64,000 bases of DNA from Candidatus Woesearchaeota archaeon (GTDB lineage: Archaea > Nanobdellota > Nanobdellia > Woesearchaeales > ARS49). Under the pieces are notes generated by a model, which was not told the DNA's origin, did no database searches, and was given only the letters and a program-made list of their open reading frames with translations. Location: positions 1 to 64,000 of the forward strand of contig WJJS01000021.1 in the NCBI GenBank assembly GCA_014729505.1, given 5' to 3'. The translations under genes and the position numbers were made by a program. Positions 40,660 through 50,279 of this stretch are shown in pieces (position 1 is the stretch's first letter; each line of letters begins with the position of its first letter).

Positions 40660-41331
40660 ATGATTACGATTGTTCTTGTTCGTCCTCAACACCCTGGCAA
40701 TGTCGGTGCTGTTGCTCGCGTTATGGCTAACTTTGGATTTCATTCACTCATGCTTATTGCTCCAAAGTGTGATCATCGTGAACAAGAAGCACGTAATCGT
40801 GCAAAGCATGCGCAGTCGATTCTTCAAAAGGCCAAGGTACGCGATTTTTCTGCCTTAAAGCGTTTCGATTATGTACTCGGTACCTCAGCCCAGACTGGCA
40901 CTGCGTTTAATATTCCTCGAAGTCCTGTCTCACTCAAAGAGGCTGCCCGTTCAGTGAATCGAAAGGCGAAAATTGCTCTTCTTTTTGGTTCTGAAGGTAC
41001 GGGGTTGACTAATGAGGAGGTTGATTATTGTGATTTTCTTATTACTATTCCTGCTTCAAAAAAATATGGTACGTTGAATGTGAGTCATGCAGTCAGTATT
41101 GTGCTCTATGAGTTTTTTGCAACAACGGCGTTTCCTGTTCACCCATTGGCTGAAAAGAAGGATATGCAAACGATTGCGCATTTTTTTGATAAGGTACTTG
41201 ACTCCTTACCTTTCACGACTGAACAAAAACGTGAAACACAAAAGAAAGTCTGGCGCAAGATTATTGCTAAGGCAATGTTGACGAAAAGGGAGACGTTTGC
41301 TGTTATGGGTTTTCTGCGGAAGTTGTTGTAA
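40660..41331 (+). CDS. SpoU-family RNA 2'-O-methyltransferase (TrmJ-like)
   Basis: SPOUT-fold methylase of 223 residues acting on tRNA position 32 or rRNA ribose. The N-terminus TIVLVRPQHPGNVGAVARVM carries motif 1 with its catalytic Arg, LLFGSEGTGLTNEE is motif 2, and ASKKYGTLNVSHAVSIVLYE is motif 3 in the knot. ATG 40660 fits the TATA box TTTATAATA 25 bases upstream and removes seven extra residues of a longer frame. The C-terminal region is helical, for dimerisation. Confidence 0.88.
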   Translation: MITIVLVRPQHPGNVGAVARVMANFGFHSLMLIAPKCDHREQEARNRAKHAQSILQKAKVRDFSALKRFDYVLGTSAQTGTAFNIPRSPVSLKEAARSVNRKAKIALLFGSEGTGLTNEEVDYCDFLITIPASKKYGTLNVSHAVSIVLYEFFATTAFPVHPLAEKKDMQTIAHFFDKVLDSLPFTTEQKRETQKKVWRKIIAKAMLTKRETFAVMGFLRKLL

Positions 41332-42838
41332 ATGATCTGGTGCAGGTTTCCATGAGCTCTTGGTTGTGACTGAATTGTTGACAATCCTTTTCTCGTTGTG
41401 TAAATTCTTCAACGCAAAAAGGCATTTCTTCTGCAGGCAGTCGCGCACAGAACATGCTGTCCTTTGCGGCACTGATGATATTGTATTTGCAGTCCGCATG
41501 AACGCATTGTCTAAGAGTCTGCTCTACGAGTTCATCTCGTCGTATGCGTAATCGTACTATGCGCTCTTCTATTGTTTCTGCCTCATCCATCGTGTTAAGG
41601 ACGTGGAATGGATAGTCTGTTGTTACGTCGTGCACTTTTTGCGCTATGCGTTCTTCCCATTGCTGCATGTAGCCGAAGATGACTGTTTCTTCAATGATTG
41701 TGCCAAACGCGTGTTGTGCGATCGTTGTTCCTTTGTCTGCTTTTTGAGGTGTGAAGGTGAATTCTTCAGTGATGAGTAGTGGTTGTAGCGTCGCGATCGT
41801 TTGTTGTAGTGATTGTTCATAGTCGGGGAGTGTGAGGCTTCCATCCCTGTATGGTGGTCCTTCTTGCAGATCACCCCATTCTTTGCTCGCTGTTGTTGCC
41901 ATGGAGGAGAGCACGTGCGTGTCTACGATGATATCAAAATAATGCGTGACGGCGTTAGTATAGTGCACTACCCAGTTGTCTGAGTAAATGTTCTTGACTG
42001 TAAGTGGCACTTGCTTGAGTTGGTCGTCTTTATTTGCTCGTCTGGCAAGCAGTTCTCGTGCAAGTGTTGTTTCCTGCAGTGCGCTGTTATCAAACCAGAG
42101 TTCGTCTGCAAGTGCTCGTTGTTCTTGTTCGTGTTTTAGTTGTTGAGTATTGAATTGTGTGACAAGTGAAGTGATTGCAAGTCCCTGGATGGCGAGCATT
42201 CCGATAAAGAGCACCATGAAGACGAAAACACTGAGTGCAACTCCTGTGGTAATGTCTGATCGTCGCACTAATCTGTTTAACCAGCGAAAGGGCGCTTTCT
42301 GGTAATAAAACGCTTTTTTGTCGTATACGTCTGCTTTTTTCATGACGTACTTGATGATGACGCGAACGGGCAGAACACTCAGTGCCAGTGTGGAGAGCAG
42401 TAAGAAAAGAACCCATAAGGGTAGCGGACCGAGTAGTGGTAGTATGACGTATGCGAGTATAAGGAGCCATACTCCTGCGAGGGTGAGGAGGATAACGCTC
42501 GTGTGCAGCAGTGCGAGGAATGTCGCACTTCGGTCAATTCTTTTTGGTGATCGTTTAACGTATGCCCATGTTTCAAGCATTGGTAGTATTGCGAAAAGCA
42601 AGCCCAAGATCCATAACAAGATTGATCCTGTGCTTAGCCAGATAAGCAGAATGATGGCATAGAGTATCCATGAAGCTCGCGCGTGTTTTCGTTGTACCAG
42701 CAGATGCCGCACGAGTAGTCCAAAAAGAATGCTGCTGAGCAATACAAGACCCATGAGTGGTTCTCCAAACGCGATAAAAAAGCATTCAATGGCAAGAACG
42801 CTGAAGATAGTTATCCATGAAGGAATGGGTGATATCAT
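41303..42838 (-). CDS. Polytopic membrane protein with Cys-containing soluble tail
   Basis: Protein of 511 residues of unknown function. The first 220 residues hold about seven hydrophobic segments; residues 225-511 form a soluble helical domain probably outside the membrane. The end bears six cysteines in CVHADCKY, FCARL, FCVEEF, DCQQ and TCTRS, suggesting disulfides. A TATA box and GAGG site precede the ATG, and the gene is divergent from a DUF4013-like membrane protein. Confidence 0.78.
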   Translation of the reverse strand: MISPIPSWITIFSVLAIECFFIAFGEPLMGLVLLSSILFGLLVRHLLVQRKHARASWILYAIILLIWLSTGSILLWILGLLFAILPMLETWAYVKRSPKRIDRSATFLALLHTSVILLTLAGVWLLILAYVILPLLGPLPLWVLFLLLSTLALSVLPVRVIIKYVMKKADVYDKKAFYYQKAPFRWLNRLVRRSDITTGVALSVFVFMVLFIGMLAIQGLAITSLVTQFNTQQLKHEQEQRALADELWFDNSALQETTLARELLARRANKDDQLKQVPLTVKNIYSDNWVVHYTNAVTHYFDIIVDTHVLSSMATTASKEWGDLQEGPPYRDGSLTLPDYEQSLQQTIATLQPLLITEEFTFTPQKADKGTTIAQHAFGTIIEETVIFGYMQQWEERIAQKVHDVTTDYPFHVLNTMDEAETIEERIVRLRIRRDELVEQTLRQCVHADCKYNIISAAKDSMFCARLPAEEMPFCVEEFTQREKDCQQFSHNQELMETCTRSFTTTSAENP

Positions 42839-42938
42839 GCTGCCTCTTTTTTTGTTCTCGTATGAAGAGCACGCTTATAAATCTTTGCGAGCAAAAACCT
42901 TATATAATTCTGGAGTCTTTGAATGCAAAAAGAGGCCC

Positions 42939-43619
42939 ATGAAATACGTACAGTCTTTGCACATGCCGTTTACGAATCTTACTGCGCTCTTCGTGGTAGT
43001 GGTATTATTGCTTGTTCCGTTGATTAACGTTGTCGCAGGCATGATTACGCAGAATTTTTTGTGGCGTATCGGTGCTATTGTTCTTACCGGAATTATTTCT
43101 TCTGTGACGTTATTGTATGTGGCAGGTTATGTTGTGTGTGTGGCTAGGAACAATCTTTTCAAGCGGTATGTCCTGCCTGAGTTTCCTGCCGTTGGACATG
43201 TGTTGTGGCTTGGTGTTCGTGCAGTTCTTCTTGGTGTTGTCTATTGGCTTCCTATTTTTGCATTGTCTTTGCTTATTAGGGTGAATTATGTTCTTGGGAT
43301 GTCTTTGTCTGTTCTTGCGGGTATTGTGATCTTGTGGGTGTTTCCCTCTGCAGTTCTTGGTTTTGCGTCGGGTGAAAGGCTTGCTGATGGTTTGCGATTA
43401 CCAACAGTCGTGAGAAAATCGCTCTCTGTTGAGATGGTTAAGGCGTGGCTTGTTTCTTTGCTTTTTGCTATTGGGTATTTCTCTGCTGCTGTTATTTTGG
43501 TAATTTTTACCGTTATCACGAGAGTAGGTCCTTTTGTGGTTACTGCAGTTGGTCTTGCTATGTTTTTGTTTTCTGTGTGGCCTTTGTTTGCTCAGGCTTA
43601 CGTTTTTCGTGAGAAATAG
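42939..43619 (+). CDS. DUF4013-like membrane protein
   Basis: Multi-pass protein of 226 residues. The segment RNNLFKRYVLPEFPAVGHVLWLGVRAVLLG, split here by the usual acidic/Pro loop between helices, resembles archaeal DUF4013 proteins, whose role is unknown. About six hydrophobic segments. ATG 42939 follows AAAGAGG and a TATATAATTC box 30-35 bases upstream; a longer upstream frame lies in the divergent gene. It overlaps the convergent regulator gene by 22 bases at the 3' end. Confidence 0.75.
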   Translation: MKYVQSLHMPFTNLTALFVVVVLLLVPLINVVAGMITQNFLWRIGAIVLTGIISSVTLLYVAGYVVCVARNNLFKRYVLPEFPAVGHVLWLGVRAVLLGVVYWLPIFALSLLIRVNYVLGMSLSVLAGIVILWVFPSAVLGFASGERLADGLRLPTVVRKSLSVEMVKAWLVSLLFAIGYFSAAVILVIFTVITRVGPFVVTAVGLAMFLFSVWPLFAQAYVFREK

Positions 43620-43915
43620 TCTGCAACGCGGCTGTCTCCTTTGACTATTGCATGTTTTCCAAGACAATAGTATCTTTTCTCTACAATGCCGCCCCAGGAG
43701 AAATCTCCTTTTTCTTGTGTGATTTCTTTGAGTTCGAATTCGCCGAGTTCTATGCCTTTTCTAAGGTGATAGTAGACGCTTTCACGGGTGCATTGTGAAA
43801 AGATGGCATTGTATATTTTGTGCAGTTCATACCCGTATCCTTTTCCCATCACGAACAGAATTTCTATTATGTTTTGTCGTATTTGTGATCGTGTTGGTCG
43901 CCCCCGCTTTTTCAT
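43598..43915 (-). CDS. Winged-helix DNA-binding protein (PadR-like)
   Basis: Probable transcription regulator of 105 residues. KKRGRPTRSQIRQNIIEIL leads to a helix-turn-helix with ESVYYHLRKGIELGEF as recognition helix and a wing (EKGDFSWGGIVEKRYY), like archaeal PadR/winged-helix factors of Woesearchaeota type. The RGRPTR start resembles an AT-hook that could aid DNA binding. TATTTATATCC precedes the start. The target is unknown; the divergent-facing membrane genes are candidates. Confidence 0.8.
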   Translation of the reverse strand: MKKRGRPTRSQIRQNIIEILFVMGKGYGYELHKIYNAIFSQCTRESVYYHLRKGIELGEFELKEITQEKGDFSWGGIVEKRYYCLGKHAIVKGDSRVADYFSRKT

Positions 43916-43947
43916 GATTGTAGAGAGTATAGTCGGATATAAATAGT

Positions 43948-44943
43948 TTACTGCAATCCTTTTGTTGCAAGTATTCGAGCTACGCTGATATCAAGACGGT
44001 ATTCTGAGATTTCATTGTTTTTTACTGCCTGTGCAATGTCTTGTATGGCTTGTTCTACTTCATCAGCACTGCCAAAGAAGATTACTAGATCGTAACCTGC
44101 ATCGATTGATGCGCGTATAAGTGCTGTGGAGCTTTCAAAATGATCCCTTGCGCCTTGCATTCCCAGATCGTCGGTAATGAGCAGCCCTTCGTAATATGGT
44201 CGTAGTGATTGTACTATTTGCGGTGAACTGCTTGCAGGCATTCCTTGTGAATCAAGTGCGCCAGTAACTAGTTGGTGTCCGACAAGTATGCCTTTTGCAT
44301 CTGCATTGATGGCTTCAAAAAAGGGAAGCAGGTCATCTTGTGTTATTGTTTCTTGTGTGCTGGTGAGATGCAGATCATCGCTTGACAGTGTTTGTCCCGG
44401 ATAATGCTTTGCTACTGCCATGACCCCTGTGCTTTGAACGCCTGCAATATATGATGCTCCTACTTGTGCGATGTGTTCTGCCGATCCATTGAAACTGCGG
44501 CATTCTTCGATCCTGTCCTCCCTGTCGAGGACGGGAGCAAGATTGGTTGTAAAACCCAGATCCTTTAGCAATGTGCCGTGCTGTGTTCCAAGAGTGTATG
44601 CTTCTTCTACTGTCTTGATTGTTGACAGCGAAGGAAAAATCGCAAATTCTTCAAAGGGGTTGCGACATCCTTCTAAGTCTGCAGTGATTAGTGGTGGTAT
44701 GTGTGATGCGCGCAGTATCCTGTGCACCTTTGTCCGTACTGCTTCTTCATTTGGTTCAAGACCAATGTGAAAACCGCCAACGCCCAGATCGCTTAATCGA
44801 CGAATATCCTTGTCGTGGGAGAACACGATCATCATTTGTGCGATCTTTTCTTCGACGGTCATGTGATCAAGTACTGAAACTGAGCACCCGGAGAGTGCAC
44901 AGCAAAGTACTGCGATGAGGAGCAAGATTTTTATGCGAGGCAT
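43948..44943 (-). CDS. Lipoprotein glycoside hydrolase family 3 (NagZ-like)
   Basis: Probable beta-N-acetylhexosaminidase of 331 residues. Signal and lipobox ALSGC place it on the outer face of the membrane. The GH3 barrel shows MTVEEKIAQMM, ADLEGCRNPFEEF, VAKHYPGQTLSSDDLH (catalytic His/Asp dyad region) and LLITDDLGMQG with the nucleophile Asp near residue 260. In bacteria NagZ recycles peptidoglycan; in an archaeon the substrate is presumably a host or self surface glycan. TATA-like CCTATAAAGG precedes the ATG. Confidence 0.85.
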   Translation of the reverse strand: MPRIKILLLIAVLCCALSGCSVSVLDHMTVEEKIAQMMIVFSHDKDIRRLSDLGVGGFHIGLEPNEEAVRTKVHRILRASHIPPLITADLEGCRNPFEEFAIFPSLSTIKTVEEAYTLGTQHGTLLKDLGFTTNLAPVLDREDRIEECRSFNGSAEHIAQVGASYIAGVQSTGVMAVAKHYPGQTLSSDDLHLTSTQETITQDDLLPFFEAINADAKGILVGHQLVTGALDSQGMPASSSPQIVQSLRPYYEGLLITDDLGMQGARDHFESSTALIRASIDAGYDLVIFFGSADEVEQAIQDIAQAVKNNEISEYRLDISVARILATKGLQ

Positions 44944-44981
44944 ACTGCTTGCAAGTACAGTGTCCTTTATAGGTTTATGGT

Positions 44982-45923
44982 ATGAAGAAATTATTTGTCC
45001 TTAAAAAACAGTTTCCATTGATGGCTCGCGATGAAGTCCTGGCACTTGCCCGCTCTAGTGAGTTTCGTCTACAGAACGATATCTTGATTCTTGACACGAA
45101 CCGCGATCTCACTACGCGTCTTGCGCAAACGCGATCTGTCCATGAGTTTCTCTTTTCTTGTTCGCTTTCTTCGCTCAATTCTTGTGTGGAAGCATTTCCC
45201 TGGAAGAAGGTTTTCAAAAAAGATTTTTACGTCGGGGTTCATGGGTCAACTGCGGTTCGCACTGGAGAATTGGCAAAAAGTATCGGTGAGAAACTTGGAC
45301 ATCCTCCAGTCAATGTCCGCAATTCCTCAACGAGAATTGACTTTTTTGTCCGTGGCAAAAAAGTGTTTGTCGGTCTCAACGGTGTGGAACTTTCTCACGG
45401 GTATGAAAAGAGGAAGGCTCATTTGCGTCCTGCTCATCATCCTTCTTCTATGCACCCGTCTCTTGCTGCAACGATGGTTAATCTTACAGGGATTTGGAAG
45501 GGTACGTTTGTAGATCCTATGTGTGGTACGGGGGGTCTGCTGATTGAAGCGGGGCTTATGGGTCTGTCGCTTCGAGGATATGATAATGATCCTGCTATGA
45601 TCCGTCGTTGTCAAGAAAACATGGAACATTTTGGTCTTGATGCTACGCTTGTCGTTAAGGATGCGACGTTACTCAATACGCCTATGAAATTTGTCGCAAC
45701 AGATGTGCCTTACGGTCGTATGACAAAAAAGATTGATCGCAGCACTCTCTATCTTGATTTTTTGATGATGCTTCGTCGGACTCTTCGAGAACGGGCAGTT
45801 GTTGTGTTTCCCCATTTCGCACGTTATGATCAACTTATTGTCAGGGCAAAACTAAAAAAGGTGTCAGAATATTCTGTCTACATTCACAAAACTTTGACGA
45901 GAAAAGTGGTGGTGCTTACTTGA
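44982..45923 (+). CDS. tRNA (guanine-N2)-methyltransferase, TrmG10/Trm11 type with THUMP domain
   Basis: Protein of 313 residues. The N-terminal ferredoxin-like/THUMP part (FYVGVHGSTAVRTGELAKSI) binds tRNA ends; the C-terminal Rossmann methylase has HPSLAATMVNLTG, FVDPMCGTGGLLIEAG and the catalytic TDVPYGR (NPPY-type, here DVPY). The family dimethylates G10 of tRNA in archaea. The gene shares a TTTATAGG element with the divergent GH3 gene. It overlaps the convergent deaminase gene by eight bases. Confidence 0.9.
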   Translation: MKKLFVLKKQFPLMARDEVLALARSSEFRLQNDILILDTNRDLTTRLAQTRSVHEFLFSCSLSSLNSCVEAFPWKKVFKKDFYVGVHGSTAVRTGELAKSIGEKLGHPPVNVRNSSTRIDFFVRGKKVFVGLNGVELSHGYEKRKAHLRPAHHPSSMHPSLAATMVNLTGIWKGTFVDPMCGTGGLLIEAGLMGLSLRGYDNDPAMIRRCQENMEHFGLDATLVVKDATLLNTPMKFVATDVPYGRMTKKIDRSTLYLDFLMMLRRTLRERAVVVFPHFARYDQLIVRAKLKKVSEYSVYIHKTLTRKVVVLT

Positions 45924-47736
45924 ATAATTTCTCCACTTGTTCAATCGCTATCTTGGTCCACGCTTCTACTTCGTATTCGGGCTTTTCTGCTAATGTGTGA
46001 TAGTCGTCGAGTGTCATCATTTCTGCGCTGTGCACTTCTGCGGATTTTGGTCGCACATCATCAGTATCAACAAATGCTGCGTAGAGTATGCCAAAATGTA
46101 CTCTGCTGACATCGTCGCCGTCGTAATTGATATAGCCCAGGTGTTTCATTCTCGCCGGACCTCGTGTTTCTATTTCTTCATTGAATTCTCTGTCTCGTGC
46201 GCACAGTAGTGGATTGTCTGCAGAGAGGTCTTTTTTGCGTACGTGTCCTCCGATGCCGATACTGATTTTTCCTTGCAATCGTCGTTCTGTGTATGTTTCA
46301 TCGTCTACTGCGCGCTTGTAGACCAGCACTCTTTTGCTTGTAGGATTCACGACGAGAACGTAGGGTATTGGTTGTTTGCGCAGAGTATCCCATTCGACGC
46401 TTTCTTTTGGTTCGAATTCGTAATGTTGCAGGATGCGTTGTTCGTACGACATACTGTCGCGGCTTTTAAAACCTTGAAAATAGTCCATTTGTGATTGTGC
46501 AAAGAGGTGTTCTGTGGCTATTGCCATTACTGGTTCTTTTTGTTTGAGCAGTAGGCGTGCGAGTTCTGCAAGATCGTGACCGGGAAGTACGAATGGGTTT
46601 GCAAACCATGCTCCTATCTGATCGGCATAACTTGATCCTAATCCTTCCATGCCGTACCATTTGTCTGGTCGTCGTCGTAGCGGATGATATTGTAATCGTC
46701 CGCATCCCTGTCCGTGTTTGAGTTGTTCTCCGCCTCTTCCTCCTGCGTGTACTTCTACAACACCGCTTTTTCCCTTGATTTCTCCGTCTGCTCCGTAACC
46801 GAATCCTGGATCGAAGAATCCTGCCTCATGCCATTTTACCCATCCGTGTTCGAGAGCGACTGCGTCCATCTCGGCTGCCATCATGATGGGCACTCGTATA
46901 CGTTCGAGTGTGGCAAGAACGAACAGTGTGTCTGTGGGGTCGATGTTGAGCAGTCCGTTGCGTGGTGCTTCTATTGCGTCGAAGTAATGATGTATGGGGT
47001 ATGCGCGTCGTTGTCTGCGATCGAGCGGGTCTGGATTGCCTATTGCGCGAAATCCGACGAGTCCGTCAGTCATGCGCCCTTCAAGATCGAGATGCACTTC
47101 AAGTCCTCGTCTCGTGTTTACACGTTGCGGATCGACGGGAGTATCTCCTTCGTATAACAATTCGTTGGTATAGACTTCTCGTCGCAGGCTGCGTTCATCA
47201 AAGTTGAAGTCTTGTCCGCAGAACACGCGTAGCTGATTGACAGGCATGCCCGGGTAGATGATGCTTGAAAAAACTCGCGGTGTTATTTTCACGGCGAGCT
47301 TTCCTTTGTATGGTCCGTTGACTTCGTCATAATCTGTTTGTTTGTCTGCAACGAGCTGTACCCAATTGCCTAATCGTCCTTCGGTACTTTTTGGACTTGC
47401 TCGTAGCCAGAAATTGTCTGGAATCGTATACTCTCCTTCGAGAAAGACAAGCCATGAAAAGTCGCGATTTGGAATGATGAGTCCTCCGTCGCTGAGATCG
47501 ACCTGTGCTCGTCGTCTTGAGGGTAATCGTCGCAGTGATTCAAGTATTGTTGCTCCTTTGTCTGGTTTCCATAACGCTGGTACGCGAAAGGCGTTTTCAC
47601 TGAGTATGGGATCGTAGCTTGCCGGTTGTATGCGTCGTTCGATGTCATCGGTGTATTCAAAACCAAACCATCCTTGTTGTATGATGTCGCGCAGTTCCTG
47701 TGAGGCGAGGGCGCCTGCAATTGTTGGATTGACCAT
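45916..47736 (-). CDS. dCTP deaminase-like/Nudix fusion protein
   Basis: Protein of 606 residues with two enzymes. Residues 1-360 resemble the long two-lobed dCTP deaminase family (DCD_N/DCD_C), with ASYDP and the trimer-face motif RASPKSTEGRLGNWVQL and a second lobe ending with ADQIGAWF-like sequence. Residues 400-606 are a Nudix hydrolase: KQPIPYVLVV precedes the Nudix box, GGHVRKKDLSADNP then REFNEEIE with its metal-binding glutamates. The combination suggests deoxynucleotide pool cleaning. ATG 47736 is chosen over GTG 47748. Confidence 0.85.
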   Translation of the reverse strand: MVNPTIAGALASQELRDIIQQGWFGFEYTDDIERRIQPASYDPILSENAFRVPALWKPDKGATILESLRRLPSRRRAQVDLSDGGLIIPNRDFSWLVFLEGEYTIPDNFWLRASPKSTEGRLGNWVQLVADKQTDYDEVNGPYKGKLAVKITPRVFSSIIYPGMPVNQLRVFCGQDFNFDERSLRREVYTNELLYEGDTPVDPQRVNTRRGLEVHLDLEGRMTDGLVGFRAIGNPDPLDRRQRRAYPIHHYFDAIEAPRNGLLNIDPTDTLFVLATLERIRVPIMMAAEMDAVALEHGWVKWHEAGFFDPGFGYGADGEIKGKSGVVEVHAGGRGGEQLKHGQGCGRLQYHPLRRRPDKWYGMEGLGSSYADQIGAWFANPFVLPGHDLAELARLLLKQKEPVMAIATEHLFAQSQMDYFQGFKSRDSMSYEQRILQHYEFEPKESVEWDTLRKQPIPYVLVVNPTSKRVLVYKRAVDDETYTERRLQGKISIGIGGHVRKKDLSADNPLLCARDREFNEEIETRGPARMKHLGYINYDGDDVSRVHFGILYAAFVDTDDVRPKSAEVHSAEMMTLDDYHTLAEKPEYEVEAWTKIAIEQVEKLFK

Positions 47737-47823
47737 TGCTTTTTGCACTTCACTCTTGTTTTTATTGATTTGTGGCGTGCGTGCTAAAGACTATGGAATA
47801 TGAATGCGAATAGAACTATTGTC

Positions 47824-50190
47824 TTACTTACGTAAATGTTTAAACGTTGCAAGCACTGCGTCCGGGCTGAGGCTCATGCTGTCTATACCTTCTTTGACGA
47901 GGAATTGTGCAAATTCTGGGTACGTGCTTGGCGCGTCTCCGCAGATGCCTATTTTTCTTTTGTTCTTTTTTGCTTTTTTTATCACTTTGGAGATGAGTTG
48001 TTTGACTGCGTCATTTCGTTCGTCATACAGGTTGGCGACGAGTTCTGAATCGCGATCCACTGCCAGTGTCAGTTGTGTTAAATCATTGCTGCCGATGCTA
48101 AAGCCGTCAAAGATTTTTGAGAATTCGTCTGCGAGCAGTACATTGCTTGGTACTTCGCACATCACATAGATTTCCAGTCCTTTTTTCCCACGGTGCAGTC
48201 CGTGTTTTCTCATCTCTTTGAGTACTTTTTTTCCTTCTTCTGGTGTGCGACAAAATGGTATCATTATTTTCACGTTTTCAAGTCCCATTTCTTCTCGTAC
48301 TTTGAGTAATGCTTTGCATTCAAGGCCAAACGCATCGCGGTAGTCTTTGTGATAGTATCGCGAGGCTCCTCGCCAGCCGATCATAGGATTGTGTTCTTCC
48401 GGCTCGTATTTTTTTCCTCCTATGAGGTCTGCGTATTCGTTTGTTTTGAAGTCTGATAATCGTACGATGACGTCTTCTGGATGGAATGCTGCTGCTATCA
48501 TCGCGATGCCTTCTGCGAGTTTATCGATGAAGTATTGTTGTTTGTCTTCATATCCTTTTGTGAGTTCGTCGATTTTTTCCTTAACATCTGCAGGTACTTT
48601 TGGATATTCTTGTAATGCCCGTGGATGTATTTGTATGCTTGAACTGATGATGAATTCTTCTCGTGCGAGTCCTACGCCTTTGACGGGAAGGAAACTGTAA
48701 TCAAACGCTTGTGTGGGGTCGCCAAGGTTCATCATGATTTTTGTTTTTAGTTTTGGCAGTTTTTTCAGATTTGTTTTCTTAACGTGGAATTTTAGTTTTC
48801 CTTTGTAGACGCGTCCTACATCTCCTTGTGAACACACGACGGTCACGTCTTGTCCTGTCTTGACTGTTTCTGTTGCGTTTTTTGTGCCGACAATGCAGGG
48901 TATGCCGAGTTCCCGGCTGACTATTGCTGCATGGCACGTGCGTCCTCCTCTGTTCGTCACGATCGCTCCTGCTTGTCGCATGATGGGCACCCAGTCCGGA
49001 TCTGTCATTTCTGTGATGAGGACTTCTCCTTTCTTGAATTTGTTAATGTGTTTCACGTCCATGATGACGTGTGCTTTTCCTACGCCGATTTTGTTTCCTA
49101 TACTTTGTCCTTGTGCGAGTGTTGTTCCTTTTTCTTCGAGCTTGTATGTTTCTAAAACGTTTGGATCCCGTTGTGATTGTACTGTTTCTGGTCGTGCTTG
49201 GACGATAAAGAGTGTGTCGTTGTCATCTTTTGCCCATTCAATATCCATTGGCGTGAACTTGCCTTTCTTTTTTGAATAATGGTCTTCGATTATGTTTCCC
49301 CATCGTGCCAGTGTAAGTATTTCTTTGTCTGTTATGCTGAATCGTTCCTGATCTTCTGTGCTTACATCAACGTTTTTGACTGGTATTTTGGTGCTTTCAC
49401 CAGAATAGATCATGCGTATACTTTTCTCACCCAGTGTTTTGGAAAGTATTGGTTGGTGAGTGTCCAGTGTTGGTTTGAAGACGTAGAATTGGTCTGGGTT
49501 TACTTTTCCTTGTACGACATTTTCTCCAAGTCCGTAAGCGCTGTTGATGAGAATCGCATTGCGAAATCCTGTTTCTGTGTCAATGGTAAACATGACGCCG
49601 CTGCTCTTTGAGCGAACCATTTTTTGTACACCAATGCTGAGATAGACTTTGAGATGGTCGAATTTGTTTTCCTCACGATACACGATCGCGCGATTGGTAA
49701 AGAGCGAGGCAAAGCATCGTTTGCATGCGTCAAGTAATGCTGTTTCTCCTGATATGTTGAGGAATGTTTCTTGTTGTCCTGCAAAGCTTGCTGTTGGCAG
49801 ATCTTCGGCGGTGGCAGAACTGCGTACTGCTACGTCTGTGTTCTTGTCGCCGTATGTTTTTGAGAGTGTATGATATGCTTTTAGAATCGCGTCTTGCAAA
49901 TCTTGTGGGAGTTCTTTAGAGAGAAAAAGGTCGCGTATTGCTCGTCCTCTTTTTTCCAGGTCGCGGATAGTATGTCGTTTGAGTCCTTTGAGTTGTTTTT
50001 TGAGTGGTTCTTCTATTCCTGCTTCTTGAAGGTAGTGTTTGTATGCTTCTGCGGTGATGGCAAATCCGTTTGGTACGCGTACTTTTTTCTTTTTGAGTTC
50101 GCGATACATTTCGCCAAGTGAGGCGTTTTTGCCGCCGACCTTGTCTACGTCTGCGTTGGACAGTTCTTTAAACCAAAGAATGAATGCCAT
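47824..50190 (-). CDS. ppsA: Phosphoenolpyruvate synthase
   Basis: Converts pyruvate, ATP and water to PEP, AMP and phosphate, for gluconeogenesis; 788 residues, full length. The N-terminal ATP-grasp domain has VGGKNASLGEM and AVRSSATAEDLP; the swivelling domain carries the phosphohistidine in GGRTCHAAIVSRELG; the C-terminal barrel has VGLAREEF, HNPMIGWRG and the FSIGSNDLTQ acid/base region. A TATA box CCTTAAATACC lies 27 bases before the ATG. In a small genome it may serve reverse glycolytic flux. Confidence 0.96.
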   Translation of the reverse strand: MAFILWFKELSNADVDKVGGKNASLGEMYRELKKKKVRVPNGFAITAEAYKHYLQEAGIEEPLKKQLKGLKRHTIRDLEKRGRAIRDLFLSKELPQDLQDAILKAYHTLSKTYGDKNTDVAVRSSATAEDLPTASFAGQQETFLNISGETALLDACKRCFASLFTNRAIVYREENKFDHLKVYLSIGVQKMVRSKSSGVMFTIDTETGFRNAILINSAYGLGENVVQGKVNPDQFYVFKPTLDTHQPILSKTLGEKSIRMIYSGESTKIPVKNVDVSTEDQERFSITDKEILTLARWGNIIEDHYSKKKGKFTPMDIEWAKDDNDTLFIVQARPETVQSQRDPNVLETYKLEEKGTTLAQGQSIGNKIGVGKAHVIMDVKHINKFKKGEVLITEMTDPDWVPIMRQAGAIVTNRGGRTCHAAIVSRELGIPCIVGTKNATETVKTGQDVTVVCSQGDVGRVYKGKLKFHVKKTNLKKLPKLKTKIMMNLGDPTQAFDYSFLPVKGVGLAREEFIISSSIQIHPRALQEYPKVPADVKEKIDELTKGYEDKQQYFIDKLAEGIAMIAAAFHPEDVIVRLSDFKTNEYADLIGGKKYEPEEHNPMIGWRGASRYYHKDYRDAFGLECKALLKVREEMGLENVKIMIPFCRTPEEGKKVLKEMRKHGLHRGKKGLEIYVMCEVPSNVLLADEFSKIFDGFSIGSNDLTQLTLAVDRDSELVANLYDERNDAVKQLISKVIKKAKKNKRKIGICGDAPSTYPEFAQFLVKEGIDSMSLSPDAVLATFKHLRK

Positions 50191-50279
50191 CTTTTTTTTC
50201 TAGATGGTGATGCTGGTATTTAAGGATTGTGCAGCAAAAAGAAAATACATTTATAGGTATGCTGTTAGACTTTATCTGT

